From the NCBI RefSeq assembly GCF_011761565.1, contig NZ_JAASRM010000001.1, positions 2,232,139 to 2,296,138 of the forward strand: a DNA stretch of 64,000 nt, written 5' to 3'. A program made the translations under genes and the position numbers. Below the pieces are notes generated by a model. It searched no databases, was not told the DNA's origin, and saw nothing but the letters and a program-made list of their open reading frames with translations. Source of the stretch: Rhizomicrobium palustre. Lineage in GTDB: Bacteria > Pseudomonadota > Alphaproteobacteria > Micropepsales > Micropepsaceae. This document shows positions 15,907-26,243 of the stretch, piece by piece (positions within the stretch are counted from its first letter, which is position 1; the number at the start of each line of letters is the position of its first letter).

Positions 15907-18852
15907 ATGGGGGAACGGGCCTACTCTGCTCTTGCGCCGATAGAGCAGAGTCTTGTCGATGCGCTGACCGCGGGGGCGGTCTGGTCGCCGGAGTATTTTT
16001 CCTCTTGGTGTCAGGCCCACCAGGAAATTGTGTGCAATCCAAAGGTTGTCGACGGGCGCATCCAGCTGCCGGCGCGCTGCATACGCAAATTCATCAGCCA
16101 GGAAGATACACCTCTGCCGGGTGGCAATGTGGTCGTGGATGCCACCGGGGCTCGCTTTTGCGGCGTCAATGTTGAGGGAGACCTTAACCTCACAGCCCTC
16201 AAATTCCTCAAACCCATCCAATTCGATCAATGTGTATTTTCCGGTGAGGTACTACTGACTGATGCTAATCTCGGCCATGTCAGCTTCACCAACTGCAACC
16301 TGCAACGGCCCATCACCGCCGTCAGCGTCAAGATAAATAGCGAATTTGTCCTGACCAAATCCGTATGTCCTAGTCTTAGGTTTGAGTCAGCGAAGATTGC
16401 GGGCTCCGTGCAGCTCGATGGCAGCGTATTCGATGGCGCATTTAGCGGTGATGCCTGGCGCACGCTGGATTTTTCCGATGCTACCATCGGAAGCTACATT
16501 TCGCTCCGCAAGGTAGAGGTTACGGGCGAGGTACGAATAGTCGGCGCCAAGATTGAAGTCAGCATTTTTTGCCAAGGGGCGCGATTAAGGGCGCACCCAT
16601 GCCATCACCGGCCAGGGAGAGCGCCAGAGGATGCCCGCGCCTTATACGGCGGCTTTGCCGCTATTGGCGGCGGGGTTTACCTGAGCCGCGGCTTTCATGC
16701 CGAAGGGCAGGTCAGCTTTGTTGGCGCCAAGATCGGCTCAGGCGTTCATGCCGAATATTCCTATTTCGAGGGCACGGTCAATTTCGCCGTCGCTTCCATC
16801 GGTGGCAGCCTGTTTTTTGAATGCGCGACGCTGAATGGCGTCCCGATGGTGGAAAGTCCGCAGGCCGGTCCCCGGGCGCTTTACTGCTGGAACACCACCG
16901 TAGGCGCCAATGTCTTCCTCGCTGGATTGAAGGTGACTGGGGAGGTGGATTTCAATCTTGCCAAAATCGGCGCCAGCTTTCGTGCCGAGCAATCGAGTTT
17001 TAGCAATGCCAAATACAAAGCTCTCAACTGCACGAATGTGACGGTGGGGGTAAGCGTTATCCTGGATCGCATCAATGCTATTGGGCCGGTGGATTTCTGT
17101 CTCGCGGAGATCGGCGGGCGATTTGTCGGCAGTGGCAGCCGGTTTGATCATGCAGGCTCGCAAGCTACCACACGCCGCCGCGCGCTCAATTGCGACAGCA
17201 TCCGCGTTGGTGGCAGCGTCGTTCTGGACGGTGGGCCCCGATCAAAGGCCGTCGAGATGGCCGCCAAGAAACTCGAGAGCTGCCGGATCAGGGGTGATGA
17301 GTTGGGGGACGCAGTAGGAGTGCCTGCAGGCACTCCGATATTTGTTCAGGGGGTCGCCTATTTTTACGGTGCAACGATCGGAGGGGATTTTGATTGCCGC
17401 GGAGGGCGGTTCGTTAATCTCGATGGTGCGTCCTTAGTATGCAGTTCAGCGACAATCGGCGGCAATGTCTATCTGAGCCATGATTTTGTGGGCATCGGCG
17501 AAGTTTATCTACGCGGCGTTACCATCACAGGGAACCTGCACTGCCGTGGTGGCTCTTTTCATGATGGCATTACAAAGGAAGCCAGGAAACGTTCCGACAA
17601 GATTCGCGATGCCATTGATCTGGAAGGGGCGCGTATCGCCAAGGCGCTATATTTGACAGGCATTCACCGGTTCAGGGGAAGTCTCGATCTTCACGATGCT
17701 TATGCGGCGACTTATGCTGACGATAGTAGCGTCTGGAATGCCAATTGGCACGCAACCGCCGAAGCCGCAGAGAAAAAAGCCCGTGGCAAGGAGCGTCCGA
17801 ACAGCGTTTCGCGCGCTGGGCACCGGCGGAGAGTTCCTCTCAGCAAGGCTGTGATACCTGACGACGATAGCTGGAAGCCGCTGGCGGAAGAACTCGAAAT
17901 TGAGCTTTCCGTGTTGGAGCCGGATTATGAACGGCCCATAGCTCTGCCTAAGAACGGCAAGTTCAGCAACCGAAGAGGTTTTTCCTATATTCAGCTTGAT
18001 CGATTCACCTATGGTGCCTTTGCCGATGATGATCGCTTTTCCGACCACGATGGCGAGCCGGAAGACGAGGAAGGCGCCAATACTGATTTGGATTTTGAAG
18101 CCCGCTATGCCCTGCTCCTGCGCCAAGAGAAAAAACAGCTAACTACCGATTTTCGTCCGCAGCCATTCACTCATTGCGCTAGGGTTCTAAGATCTATGGG
18201 GCGCGCAAGGGATGCGCGGAAGATTCTTAACCGGCGCGAACGGCACTGGCTTCAGCACAAAAGCATAAACTGGTTAGAATATTGGTTCCGACGTATCTTT
18301 TTCGGTTTCACCTGCGGTTATGGTTATAATAAGCGCCTCGCGCTGTGGTGGCTTGCCGGGATTTGGCTTTTCAGTTCTTGGCTCTACGCGATAGAGGGTG
18401 ACATGGGGCTGATGCGCTCGTCATCAGATGTCATTCTGGTTAGCGACTATTACAATAAACACAACAATGTGCCTAACGGCGTGGAGCCCTATCAGCCAGC
18501 GATCTACGCGCTGGATGTGCTTTTGCCCATCATCGATCTTGGTCAGAAGCACGAATGGGTGCCAGCCGATGGTTACCGCGAAAGGGAGGCGGCAAAAGAT
18601 AGTCCCCTCCCCAATACCAAGCAGACTGCGAGGCAAGGGGTATCCCCCACATCCCCGAAACTCCAGGGCGAGAACATTCCCGGCTTTGAACGGATACTCA
18701 ATAGGATTGGGCCGCATCCGATAAGGCTAGATATCATCGTCTCCTGGTTTCCCAAGGCTTGGTATTGGACCGAAATGCTTCTAGGCTGGCTGTTCACCAC
18801 CATCATCGTGGCGGGCCTTACTGGTTTGATCGGTCATCAGCGCCAGGAATAA
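15907..18852 (+). CDS. Large beta-helix repeat protein with C-terminal membrane spans
   Basis: 981-aa protein built from repeated ~20-residue units of the form IGGxVxLxGxxxxGxVxFxxAxI (for instance GEVRIVGAKI, GQVSFVGAKIGS, ATIGGDFDCRGG, ATIGGNVYL), from about residue 60 to 600, a pattern of right-handed beta-helices. A charged linker (about 610-740) follows, then a GYGYNKRLALWW motif with a hydrophobic span at about 805-825 and a second at about 956-976. Proteins of this layout are often labelled membrane-associated oxidoreductase without biochemical support, and I see no redox motif. Start ATG 15907; a GTG four codons upstream is possible. Confidence 0.8.
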   Translation: MGERAYSALAPIEQSLVDALTAGAVWSPEYFSSWCQAHQEIVCNPKVVDGRIQLPARCIRKFISQEDTPLPGGNVVVDATGARFCGVNVEGDLNLTALKFLKPIQFDQCVFSGEVLLTDANLGHVSFTNCNLQRPITAVSVKINSEFVLTKSVCPSLRFESAKIAGSVQLDGSVFDGAFSGDAWRTLDFSDATIGSYISLRKVEVTGEVRIVGAKIEVSIFCQGARLRAHPCHHRPGRAPEDARALYGGFAAIGGGVYLSRGFHAEGQVSFVGAKIGSGVHAEYSYFEGTVNFAVASIGGSLFFECATLNGVPMVESPQAGPRALYCWNTTVGANVFLAGLKVTGEVDFNLAKIGASFRAEQSSFSNAKYKALNCTNVTVGVSVILDRINAIGPVDFCLAEIGGRFVGSGSRFDHAGSQATTRRRALNCDSIRVGGSVVLDGGPRSKAVEMAAKKLESCRIRGDELGDAVGVPAGTPIFVQGVAYFYGATIGGDFDCRGGRFVNLDGASLVCSSATIGGNVYLSHDFVGIGEVYLRGVTITGNLHCRGGSFHDGITKEARKRSDKIRDAIDLEGARIAKALYLTGIHRFRGSLDLHDAYAATYADDSSVWNANWHATAEAAEKKARGKERPNSVSRAGHRRRVPLSKAVIPDDDSWKPLAEELEIELSVLEPDYERPIALPKNGKFSNRRGFSYIQLDRFTYGAFADDDRFSDHDGEPEDEEGANTDLDFEARYALLLRQEKKQLTTDFRPQPFTHCARVLRSMGRARDARKILNRRERHWLQHKSINWLEYWFRRIFFGFTCGYGYNKRLALWWLAGIWLFSSWLYAIEGDMGLMRSSSDVILVSDYYNKHNNVPNGVEPYQPAIYALDVLLPIIDLGQKHEWVPADGYREREAAKDSPLPNTKQTARQGVSPTSPKLQGENIPGFERILNRIGPHPIRLDIIVSWFPKAWYWTEMLLGWLFTTIIVAGLTGLIGHQRQE

Positions 18853-18866
18853 TCCAGGACTGCACC

Positions 18867-18878
18867 GACAGCGCTGTC
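18867..18878. promoter_or_regulatory. CG-centred palindrome, candidate LacI-family operator upstream of mdh
   Basis: Perfect 12-bp palindrome GACAGCGCTGTC, 108 bp before mdh. A weak promoter (TTGATC at 18826-18831, 17-18 bp, then ATAATC/TAATCC) would place the start site just before it. The same core occurs before fba (28595), gap (32262) and the GPH transporter (54535). Confidence 0.6.
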
Positions 18879-18962
18879 CTTAAGGCGCGGGGTGTAAGCT
18901 CCGCTTGCCCTTCGGAAAGGCGCGCGTTAAGCCTTCGCCCAACTTTTGAGCCTCTCTAATGA

Positions 18963-19949
<987 letters not shown>

Positions 19950-19974
19950 GAGCTGGGATTTGGGAGACCTGCGT

Positions 19975-20388
19975 ATGCGTGCGCTGGCAGCAGCTATGTT
20001 CTTCGCGATGCTGCCAGCCGCCATGGCGGCGACCATCACGGTGCATGTCGCCAATATCGATCCCAAGGGCGGCGAACTCCACGTCGCCCTTTATACCGAG
20101 CAGCAATGGCCCGATAACGACGCCAAGCCCTTGGTCGACAGCATCGTGCCGGCCGTGGCGCCGCAAACGACGGTGGTGATGAAGGATGTCCCGCCGGGCA
20201 CTTACGGCATCAAGACCTTCCAAGACGTCAATAAGAACGGCGAATTCGACCAGAACGTGATCGGTCTGCCGCTTGAACGCTATGGTTTCTCCCGCGATGC
20301 CCGCCCCTTCCTCTCGGCGCCGGGCTTCAACAAAGCCAAGTTTTCCGTGCCGGATGGCCCGATCGAGCTGATCATCCACCTGCAATAA
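19975..20388 (+). CDS. Secreted DUF2141 protein
   Basis: 137-aa protein with a signal peptide (MRALAAAMFFAMLPAAMA, cleavage near residue 18). It then matches the DUF2141 pattern: GGELHVALYTEQQWP, DVPPGTYGIKTFQDVNKNGEFDQN, seen in part, with a calcium-loop-like DVNKNGEFD, and PLERYGFSRDA. Probably a periplasmic beta-sandwich; the function is unknown. Start ATG 19975 with GGGAG upstream. It may be co-transcribed with mdh. Confidence 0.85.
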   Translation: MRALAAAMFFAMLPAAMAATITVHVANIDPKGGELHVALYTEQQWPDNDAKPLVDSIVPAVAPQTTVVMKDVPPGTYGIKTFQDVNKNGEFDQNVIGLPLERYGFSRDARPFLSAPGFNKAKFSVPDGPIELIIHLQ

Positions 20389-20469
20389 GCCGGGCTAAGC
20401 CGCTCACGAATAGCTGACACCCGCATTAGGGAATTGTCCGGCTACCCCCGACCGTCTATGACGGGGACC

Positions 20470-21000
20470 ATGATCCCCACCCTCACGACTGACCGCCTGA
20501 CGCTCAGGGCCTTCACCCAGGGCGATTTCGAGGCGTGGGCAGGCATCATGGGTGATCCCGAGACAATGACCTTCCTGGGCGGCCCTATGGCCCCTAGCGA
20601 CGCCTGGCGGGCGCTGGCGGTCACCCTCGGCCATTGGGCCTTGCGCGGCTATGGCATGTGGGCCGTGGAGCGGCGCTCAGATGGCGCCCTGATGGGCCGG
20701 GTGGGGTTGTTGCAGCCGGAAGGCTGGACCGGGCTCGAGGTCGGCTGGACCCTGGGGCGGCCTTTTTGGGGGTATGGCTATGCTACCGAGGCGGGTGCCG
20801 CCGCCATGGCCTATGCCTTCTTGACCCAGCCAGACGATCACATCGTCTCGAACATCGATCCCGCCAATACGCCCAGCCAAGCTGTCGCCAAGCGCCTGGG
20901 CGAGAGCAAGGGCCCCGAGGCCGAGCTCGTGATCGGCGGCAAAGCCTACAAAGTCGATGTCTGGCGTATTTCGCGTGAGGAGTGGCAACGCCGCGTATGA
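20470..21000 (+). CDS. GNAT family N-acetyltransferase (RimJ/RimL-like)
   Basis: 176-aa acetyltransferase. It begins TLTTDRLTLRAF, as in RimJ/RimL-type members, has GYGMWAVERRSDG and the acetyl-CoA loop region WTLGRPFWGYGYATEAG, and ends with SNIDPANTPSQAVAKRLG. Substrate unknown (protein N-terminus or small amine). ATG at 20470 is preferred (GGGG close by); ATG at 20458 adds four residues. Its stop overlaps the ATG of the MFS gene by 4 nt, so the two are translationally coupled. Confidence 0.87.
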   Translation: MIPTLTTDRLTLRAFTQGDFEAWAGIMGDPETMTFLGGPMAPSDAWRALAVTLGHWALRGYGMWAVERRSDGALMGRVGLLQPEGWTGLEVGWTLGRPFWGYGYATEAGAAAMAYAFLTQPDDHIVSNIDPANTPSQAVAKRLGESKGPEAELVIGGKAYKVDVWRISREEWQRRV

Positions 21001-22229
21001 GTGACCCGACCGTTTACCGCCATCGCGATTTCATCCTTTTTGCGAGCAGCCGCTTCCTCTCCACCGTCGCCATGATGGTCCAGTCTGTCGCCATTGGCTG
21101 GCAGATTTACGAGATCGAACGCACGCCTTTGGCGCTTGGCCTTGTTGGCCTCTGCCAGTTCCTGCCGATGTTCCTTTTCACCTTGCCGGCGGGCGAGATG
21201 ACGGATCGTTTCGATCAGCGCCGCGTGTTGTCGCTGGCTTTGCTGCTGCAGGGGCTTTGCGCGGCGATTTTCCTCACTCTCTCCATCACCGGCATCAAGA
21301 CGGCGGTGGCCTATTACGCCGTGCTGGTGCTGTTCGGGGTGGGGCGCGGCTTTGCTTCTCCGGCAGGCCAGTCCTTGACGCCTTTTCTGGTGCCGCCCGA
21401 AAGGCTGCCGCGCGCCATCGCGCTGAACTCCTCGGTCTTCACCACGGCAGTGATCGCAGGTCCCGCCATGGGCGGCTTTCTCTACGCCTTCGGTCCGGAA
21501 GTGACCTACAGCCTCTGTCTTGCCTTTTTTGTCGCTGCCTCCGCCATCACCGCGATCATTGGCGGGCGCCGCCGGGCCAAAGAGGTCAATACCGAGATGA
21601 GCCGGTTTGAGCGCGTGGTGGAAGGCATCCGCTTCGTGAAAAACCGCCCCGTCATTCTGGGCGCGATTTCGCTCGATCTCTTCGCGGTGCTTTTGGGCGG
21701 TGCGACGGCGCTGTTGCCGCTCTTCGCCCGCGATATCTTGCATACCGGTCCTTGGGGGCTCGGGCTTTTGCGCAGTGCGCCCGCGGTAGGGGCCGCGCTG
21801 GTGGCGCTGGCTTTAACGGGCCGCCCCATCGAGCGGAATATCGGGGTGAAAATGTTCGCCGCTGTCGCCGTGTTCGGCGTGGCGACCATCGTCTTTGGCC
21901 TGTCGTCGAACTTCTATCTTTCGATGGGCGCGTTGTTCGTGCTCGGCGCCTCCGACATGATTTCGGTGTTCGTGCGCCAGTCCCTCGTCAGCTTCGCAAC
22001 CCCGGATGAAATGCGCGGTCGCGTCGGCGCCGTGAACATGCTGTTCATCGGGGCCTCCAACGAGCTGGGCGAATTCGAAAGCGGCATCACCGCCGCCTTG
22101 TTCGGCTCGATCCCCGCTGTGATCATCGGCGGGCTCGGCACCCTTGGCGTGGTGGCGATCTGGATGAAGCTCTTTCCGCCGCTGCGCGATGTCGACCGGC
22201 TGAAAGATATCGAATTCAAACAGGCCTAA
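20997..22229 (+). CDS. MFS transporter, EntS-like exporter
   Basis: 410-aa inner-membrane major facilitator with about 12 spans. Family signs: VYRHRDFILFASSRFLS at the start, LPAGEMTDRFDQRRVLSLAL between spans 2 and 3, and FVRQSLVSFATPDEMRGRVGAVN late in the protein, as in the MFS_3/EntS (enterobactin exporter) group. Cargo cannot be told. The ATG overlaps the acetyltransferase stop (ATGA, 20997-21000). It ends convergently with the PAP2 gene, overlapping by 4 bp. Confidence 0.88.
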   Translation: MSDPTVYRHRDFILFASSRFLSTVAMMVQSVAIGWQIYEIERTPLALGLVGLCQFLPMFLFTLPAGEMTDRFDQRRVLSLALLLQGLCAAIFLTLSITGIKTAVAYYAVLVLFGVGRGFASPAGQSLTPFLVPPERLPRAIALNSSVFTTAVIAGPAMGGFLYAFGPEVTYSLCLAFFVAASAITAIIGGRRRAKEVNTEMSRFERVVEGIRFVKNRPVILGAISLDLFAVLLGGATALLPLFARDILHTGPWGLGLLRSAPAVGAALVALALTGRPIERNIGVKMFAAVAVFGVATIVFGLSSNFYLSMGALFVLGASDMISVFVRQSLVSFATPDEMRGRVGAVNMLFIGASNELGEFESGITAALFGSIPAVIIGGLGTLGVVAIWMKLFPPLRDVDRLKDIEFKQA

Positions 22230-22786
22230 AAGCGATAGCTGGCCGAGGCGAAGAGGCCGTTCGGCTGGGCTTGCAGGTCCGAGGTGAAGCCATAGCGCTT
22301 GGTGTAGCGGGTCGTGATCAGCTCGTTATAAAGCAGCGAAATGCCCGCGCTGGCGGCGACATCATACCAATGATGCTTTTGCGCATCGACGCGGCTCCAG
22401 CCTACAAAAGCCGTGGCGGCATAAGCGGGAATGCCGTACTCCCAGCCATAGCGTTCGCGCAGGAATTCGGCGGGGGCTGCCGCCAAGGCGGTGGTGTCCG
22501 ACGGCATGGAGTTCCAATTTCCGCCGCCTTTGCTGCACGGTTCGGCAAAGGGGCGGCACTCACGGATGAGCTGTTTCAGACCGTAAGCGGTCCCAACCGT
22601 CAGCGCGGTGGTGACGAAAAGCTGTGCCGTGCCGACGCGATCATGCTTCAGAAGCGTGATGCCGCCAGCCACCAGAGGCATGGCAATGGCAATGCCGGTT
22701 CCGGCGGTTTCGGTCATCTTGGCCTGAAGAGGCAGCGCGGAACATGCGAATGCGACTGCGGCGCAGATTGCCGAACGACCAAGCAT
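22226..22786 (-). CDS. PAP2 family phosphatase-like protein
   Basis: 186-aa protein with a signal peptide or first span (to about LPLQA). PAP2 motifs are KQLIRECRP (about 72-80), PSDTTAL where PSGH is expected, and SRVDAQKHHWYD fitting SRx5Hx3D. The Arg and the nucleophilic-type His of motif 3 remain, but the motif 2 His is replaced by Thr, so activity is doubtful. The C-terminus resembles an outer-membrane end (ASASYRF). Start ATG 22786 with GGGGAAG upstream. Paralogue of the next gene. Confidence 0.8.
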   Translation of the reverse strand: MLGRSAICAAVAFACSALPLQAKMTETAGTGIAIAMPLVAGGITLLKHDRVGTAQLFVTTALTVGTAYGLKQLIRECRPFAEPCSKGGGNWNSMPSDTTALAAAPAEFLRERYGWEYGIPAYAATAFVGWSRVDAQKHHWYDVAASAGISLLYNELITTRYTKRYGFTSDLQAQPNGLFASASYRF

Positions 22787-22868
22787 CAAGACTTCCCCGT
22801 GTGAGACAGAACATTACTATGGTTTAAAGGACGCATACGGACAAGTGACCAGATGCCAACCTCTTCGC

Positions 22869-23450
22869 CTAGAAGCGGTAGCCCACGGTCGCCATGGCGC
22901 CATCACCATCATCGGTGCCGAACATGCCGGTGAAGAAGCCGCGCTCTTCGGTGTGATCCCAGGGGCGGTGATAGCGGGTGGTGAAGATCTGATTGTAGCC
23001 AAAGGAGATGGCGGTGGTGGCAAGGCCATCCCACAGCTTGTTCTTCTTGGCCTTCTGCATCGCCCAGCTTGGATATTTGGAGACGATGAACATCGGTATG
23101 CCCCAATCCGCGCCGTAGCGGTTCCACATGAAGGACGAGGGGCCCGAGGCCAGCGCCGAAGTGGTGGAGGGGAAGGAATCCCAGGCGCCGCCCGCGCAGC
23201 CGCCGCCCGGAATCTTGGCGTAGGGGCGGCAGGAGCGGACGATCTGCTTCAAGGCATAGGCGGTGCCATAGGTCAGGCCGGTCACAACGGTGAGTTGGGC
23301 AAGGCCCTTATAATCGTGCTTCGACAGGGCGACTGTGATCGCGATGGCGGGCATGGCATAGGCGACCGCCTGACCGCTTTCCTTGTAAGGGAATGCCTCC
23401 GCCCGCATTGCAAACAATACCATGCACGCGGCTGCGAAAGCCTTTTTCAT
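22869..23450 (-). CDS. PAP2-like protein with degenerate active site
   Basis: 193-aa paralogue of the protein at 22226-22786 (shared GTAYALKQI/RxCRP, the FPS-TT-AL block and a C-terminal A-x-GYRF). Signal peptide at 1-19 (ending RAEA). Motif 1 KQIVRSCRP is kept, motif 2 reads PSTTSA without His, and motif 3 reads AMQKAKKNKLWD, where the His aligns with Asn and the Arg with Met. This argues for a non-catalytic member. Ends in GYRF with aromatic termination like outer-membrane proteins. Start at ATG 23450 with GGGGGAT upstream. Confidence 0.75.
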   Translation of the reverse strand: MKKAFAAACMVLFAMRAEAFPYKESGQAVAYAMPAIAITVALSKHDYKGLAQLTVVTGLTYGTAYALKQIVRSCRPYAKIPGGGCAGGAWDSFPSTTSALASGPSSFMWNRYGADWGIPMFIVSKYPSWAMQKAKKNKLWDGLATTAISFGYNQIFTTRYHRPWDHTEERGFFTGMFGTDDGDGAMATVGYRF

Positions 23451-23544
23451 GAAATCCCCCAAGCCCATTCAGCGGCGACGATAGCCTATCGCGCCTCTAA
23501 ATCACAAATGTGGCGGTGGGTTTTATGAAATAACCCCAACCCGG

Positions 23545-24609
23545 TTAGCGCGTCACCATCACGTCCACGCGGTCGAGCGGGCCGTTATCGTCTACGCCGC
23601 CATGGGCGAAGACGTCGATTTTCTCGGAGGGAATGCCATCATCGATGAGAAGCTGGCGTACCACCAGCGCGCGCTTCAACGACATGCGGCGGGTATCAGA
23701 GGTCTTCTCGCCGCGCTGACCGGCATAGGCCAGAAGCTGGATGCGGGCGGAGCCGTCGGCTGCCACATCGCCCAGCGAATTGGCGAGGGTCCGGATTGCG
23801 CTCACCGCAGAGGCAGAAGGATCGCTGGCATTGGGGGCGAAGGTCACCGTATCGCGGCGGCTGCCGGCCGGCACCTTGGCCTTGGAGGACTTCGCGGGCT
23901 CGATGCTCGCGGTCTGCACCGGCTTGCTTACGGCTGCCTGCTGCGGGGCTGCCTGCTGCGGGGCGGGTTGCGGCGCGGGCCTGGGCGCCTGCTGAGCGGC
24001 TTTCTGTGGCGCTGGCGCGGGCTTGTTAGCGGGCGCCATGGTGAGGGTCTGAAGATCGCCAAAGCCGCTGAGGCTGCTGGCGGCGCTCTGCGGCGCCGGC
24101 GCGGCGGGTTTTGGCGCCGGGGGTGTTGTGGTCTGTGGCGCGGGCTTGGCGCTCGCGATTTTCTTCGGCTTGGGCGCTTCTTTCGGCGCTTCCTCTGTCA
24201 TTTCCCGAGCCACCGGCGCAGGTTCGACCGGCGCGGCTGCGGCCACCGCCTTATGCTTTTTCGGCTTAGGCGTCTCGACCGGCGCCGCCGCATAGCTCTC
24301 GCTGGCGGGAGGCGTTACCGCGGTATCGGTGGCTGGGACCTTGGCGCGCGCACGCGGCATGTGCAGCACGATTGGCTTTTCATTGTATTGCCAGGGCTGA
24401 AGCAGGGGCGGCAACGCGCGCGGCTGACCCGTGCCAGGATCGATCAGCACCTGCCCATCGGCATTCACGCCCATGGAATTGACCGTCACGCTTTGCGCGG
24501 CGGCGCCAGAGAGTGGCACCAGGGCGAGTGGGACCAGAGCGAGCGGGGCAAGAGCGAAGGCGAGAGTGAGGCGCATGGAATCCAATGGCCGTGAGGTCCT
24601 GTCAACCAT
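23545..24609 (-). CDS. OmpA-family-like envelope protein with Pro/Ala linker
   Basis: 354-aa protein: N-terminal hydrophobic segment (LTLAFALAPLALVPLALVP, residues 14-32), an unusual Pro/Ala/Lys-rich linker over about residues 90-250 (many PAP and QQAA units), and a C-terminal domain with SAIRTLANSL, IQLLAYAGQRGEKTSDTRRMSLKRA (partly quoted) and IDVFAHGGVDDNGPLDRVDV, similar to OmpA peptidoglycan-binding domains. The linker could span the periplasm. Start ATG 24609 (GAGG upstream); ATG 24576 is an alternative. Confidence 0.75.
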   Translation of the reverse strand: MVDRTSRPLDSMRLTLAFALAPLALVPLALVPLSGAAAQSVTVNSMGVNADGQVLIDPGTGQPRALPPLLQPWQYNEKPIVLHMPRARAKVPATDTAVTPPASESYAAAPVETPKPKKHKAVAAAAPVEPAPVAREMTEEAPKEAPKPKKIASAKPAPQTTTPPAPKPAAPAPQSAASSLSGFGDLQTLTMAPANKPAPAPQKAAQQAPRPAPQPAPQQAAPQQAAVSKPVQTASIEPAKSSKAKVPAGSRRDTVTFAPNASDPSASAVSAIRTLANSLGDVAADGSARIQLLAYAGQRGEKTSDTRRMSLKRALVVRQLLIDDGIPSEKIDVFAHGGVDDNGPLDRVDVMVTR

Positions 24610-24679
24610 AGTCGCCTCAGCGCTCCGCCTCAACTGCCGTTGTCTGCCGCTGTTGGGCACATTGCCGTGTGGCGGTGTC

Positions 24680-25483
24680 TTATTTGCCCGCGTCCCGAAT
24701 CAGCTTGAGAAGCTGGGGATGCAGCGCTTCGTTGGTGCAGAGAATGTCGCCCTTCAGGACGTCGCTGCCGCCATTCAGGTCGGTGACAAGACCGCCCGCT
24801 TCGCGCACCAGGAGCACGCCCGCAGCGATATCCCAGGCATTCAGCCCGCGCTCCCAATAGCCATCGAAACGGCCAGCGGCCACGAAAGCGCAATCCAGCG
24901 CCGCCGAGCCGAAACGGCGGATGCCCGAGGTGCGTGAGACCACCGCTTCCACTTCCTTCAGCGAGCGCTTGCGTTCGCTGTCGGGGCCGCGGCCCATGAA
25001 GGGAATGCCGGTCGCGATCAAGCTCTGCGGCAGCTCCTTGCGGGCGGCGACACGCAGGCGCTTGTCGTTCAGATAAGCGCCATGGCCCTTTTCGGCGACA
25101 TACATGTCGTCGGTGACAGGATTATAGACCACGCCCGATACCAGCGTGCCTTCACGTTCGAGCGCGATGGAGATGCAGAAATGCGGCACGCCATGCAGGA
25201 AGTTGGTGGTGCCGTCGATCGGGTCGATGATGAAACGATGGGTCTTATCCGTCCCTTCATGCGCACCGGTTTCTTCGGCGAAAACCGAATAGCCGGGGCG
25301 TGCCTTGACGAGTTCCTCGATCAGGATCTTCTCGGTGCGCTGGTCGGCGCTGGAGACGAAATCCGCCGGGCCCTTCATCGACACCTGCAGGTGCTCGAGC
25401 TCGTTGAAGTCACGGATCAAGGGGCGGCCTGCTTTACGCGCAGCCGCGACCATCACATTCAGGGCAGGGGAAAGATAAGGCAT
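24680..25483 (-). CDS. suhB: Inositol-1-monophosphatase family protein
   Basis: 267-aa Mg-dependent phosphatase of the SuhB/IMPase family. Metal-binding motifs: EETGAHEG (Glu near residue 70), IDPIDGTTNFLHG (about 88-100) and the late WDIAAGVLLVREAGG (Asp near 218). Similar proteins hydrolyse myo-inositol-1-phosphate and, as SuhB, assist rRNA antitermination; which applies here is unknown. The ATG overlaps the efp stop by one base (TGATG), so the two are coupled. Confidence 0.92.
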   Translation of the reverse strand: MPYLSPALNVMVAAARKAGRPLIRDFNELEHLQVSMKGPADFVSSADQRTEKILIEELVKARPGYSVFAEETGAHEGTDKTHRFIIDPIDGTTNFLHGVPHFCISIALEREGTLVSGVVYNPVTDDMYVAEKGHGAYLNDKRLRVAARKELPQSLIATGIPFMGRGPDSERKRSLKEVEAVVSRTSGIRRFGSAALDCAFVAAGRFDGYWERGLNAWDIAAGVLLVREAGGLVTDLNGGSDVLKGDILCTNEALHPQLLKLIRDAGK

Positions 25484-26052
25484 CAGATTTCGGCTCTCTT
25501 CACATAGCTGCCGTCTTCGGTGGCGACGACGACCTTGGTGCCCGCTTCGATAAAGGGCGGCACCTGGATCTTCAGGCCGTTCTCAAGCACGGCGCTCTTA
25601 TAGGAAGGGGCAGCCGTGCCGCCGCGCAGCACGGGATCGGCCTCGGTCACGGTCAGAACGACCTGGAGCGGAATCTGCACGCCGATGGGCTTGCCTTCAT
25701 AGGATTGCACCAGAACCTTCATGCCGTCGGTCAGGAACACGGCGCGCTCGCCGATGAAATCCTTCTCGATTTCGATCTGCTCATAGCTCTCCATATCCAT
25801 GAAGGTGAGCATGTCGCCGGACTCGTAGAGGAACTGATAGTCCTTCTTCTCGAGATAGATTTCGTCAACGGCAGCGTCCGAGCGGAAGCGCTCGTTCAGC
25901 TTGGTGCCGGTCAGGATATTCTTGAGTTCCACCTGGTTATAGGCGCCGCCTTTGCCCGGCTTCACCGCCTGGGTCTTGACCGCTATCCAGAGGCCGCCGT
26001 CATGTTGGATAAGGGTGCCCGGACGAATTTCGTTACCCGCAATCTTGGCCAT
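25483..26052 (-). CDS. efp: Translation elongation factor P
   Basis: 189-aa EF-P that rescues ribosomes stalled on polyproline. KOW-like domain 1 has Lys34 at the tip (VKPGKGGAY), the residue lysylated by EpmA in many bacteria; no epmA is in the window. Domains 2 and 3 include [15 protein letters not shown] and the C-terminal [17 protein letters not shown] use the ATG at 26052 ([12 protein letters not shown]); the longer frame upstream is not conserved. The Pro-rich proteins in this window are plausible clients. Confidence 0.96.
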   Translation of the reverse strand: MAKIAGNEIRPGTLIQHDGGLWIAVKTQAVKPGKGGAYNQVELKNILTGTKLNERFRSDAAVDEIYLEKKDYQFLYESGDMLTFMDMESYEQIEIEKDFIGERAVFLTDGMKVLVQSYEGKPIGVQIPLQVVLTVTEADPVLRGGTAAPSYKSAVLENGLKIQVPPFIEAGTKVVVATEDGSYVKRAEI

Positions 26053-26243
26053 GTGGTCCTCTGAACGTCTGCCGCGCGGGGGTGATCCCGCGTGCGCCTG
26101 AATTTTCCTGGTGAGAAAGAGCGGGCGGGTGATAGCAGCCCGCGGGGCAAAGGGCAAATGGCGCAATCGTCGCTTTACCAATGGCGCCGCTTTACCAAAG
26201 GGTGAAGGGTCGTTATCCAAACTTGTCGCCGGAAAGTTGCAGC

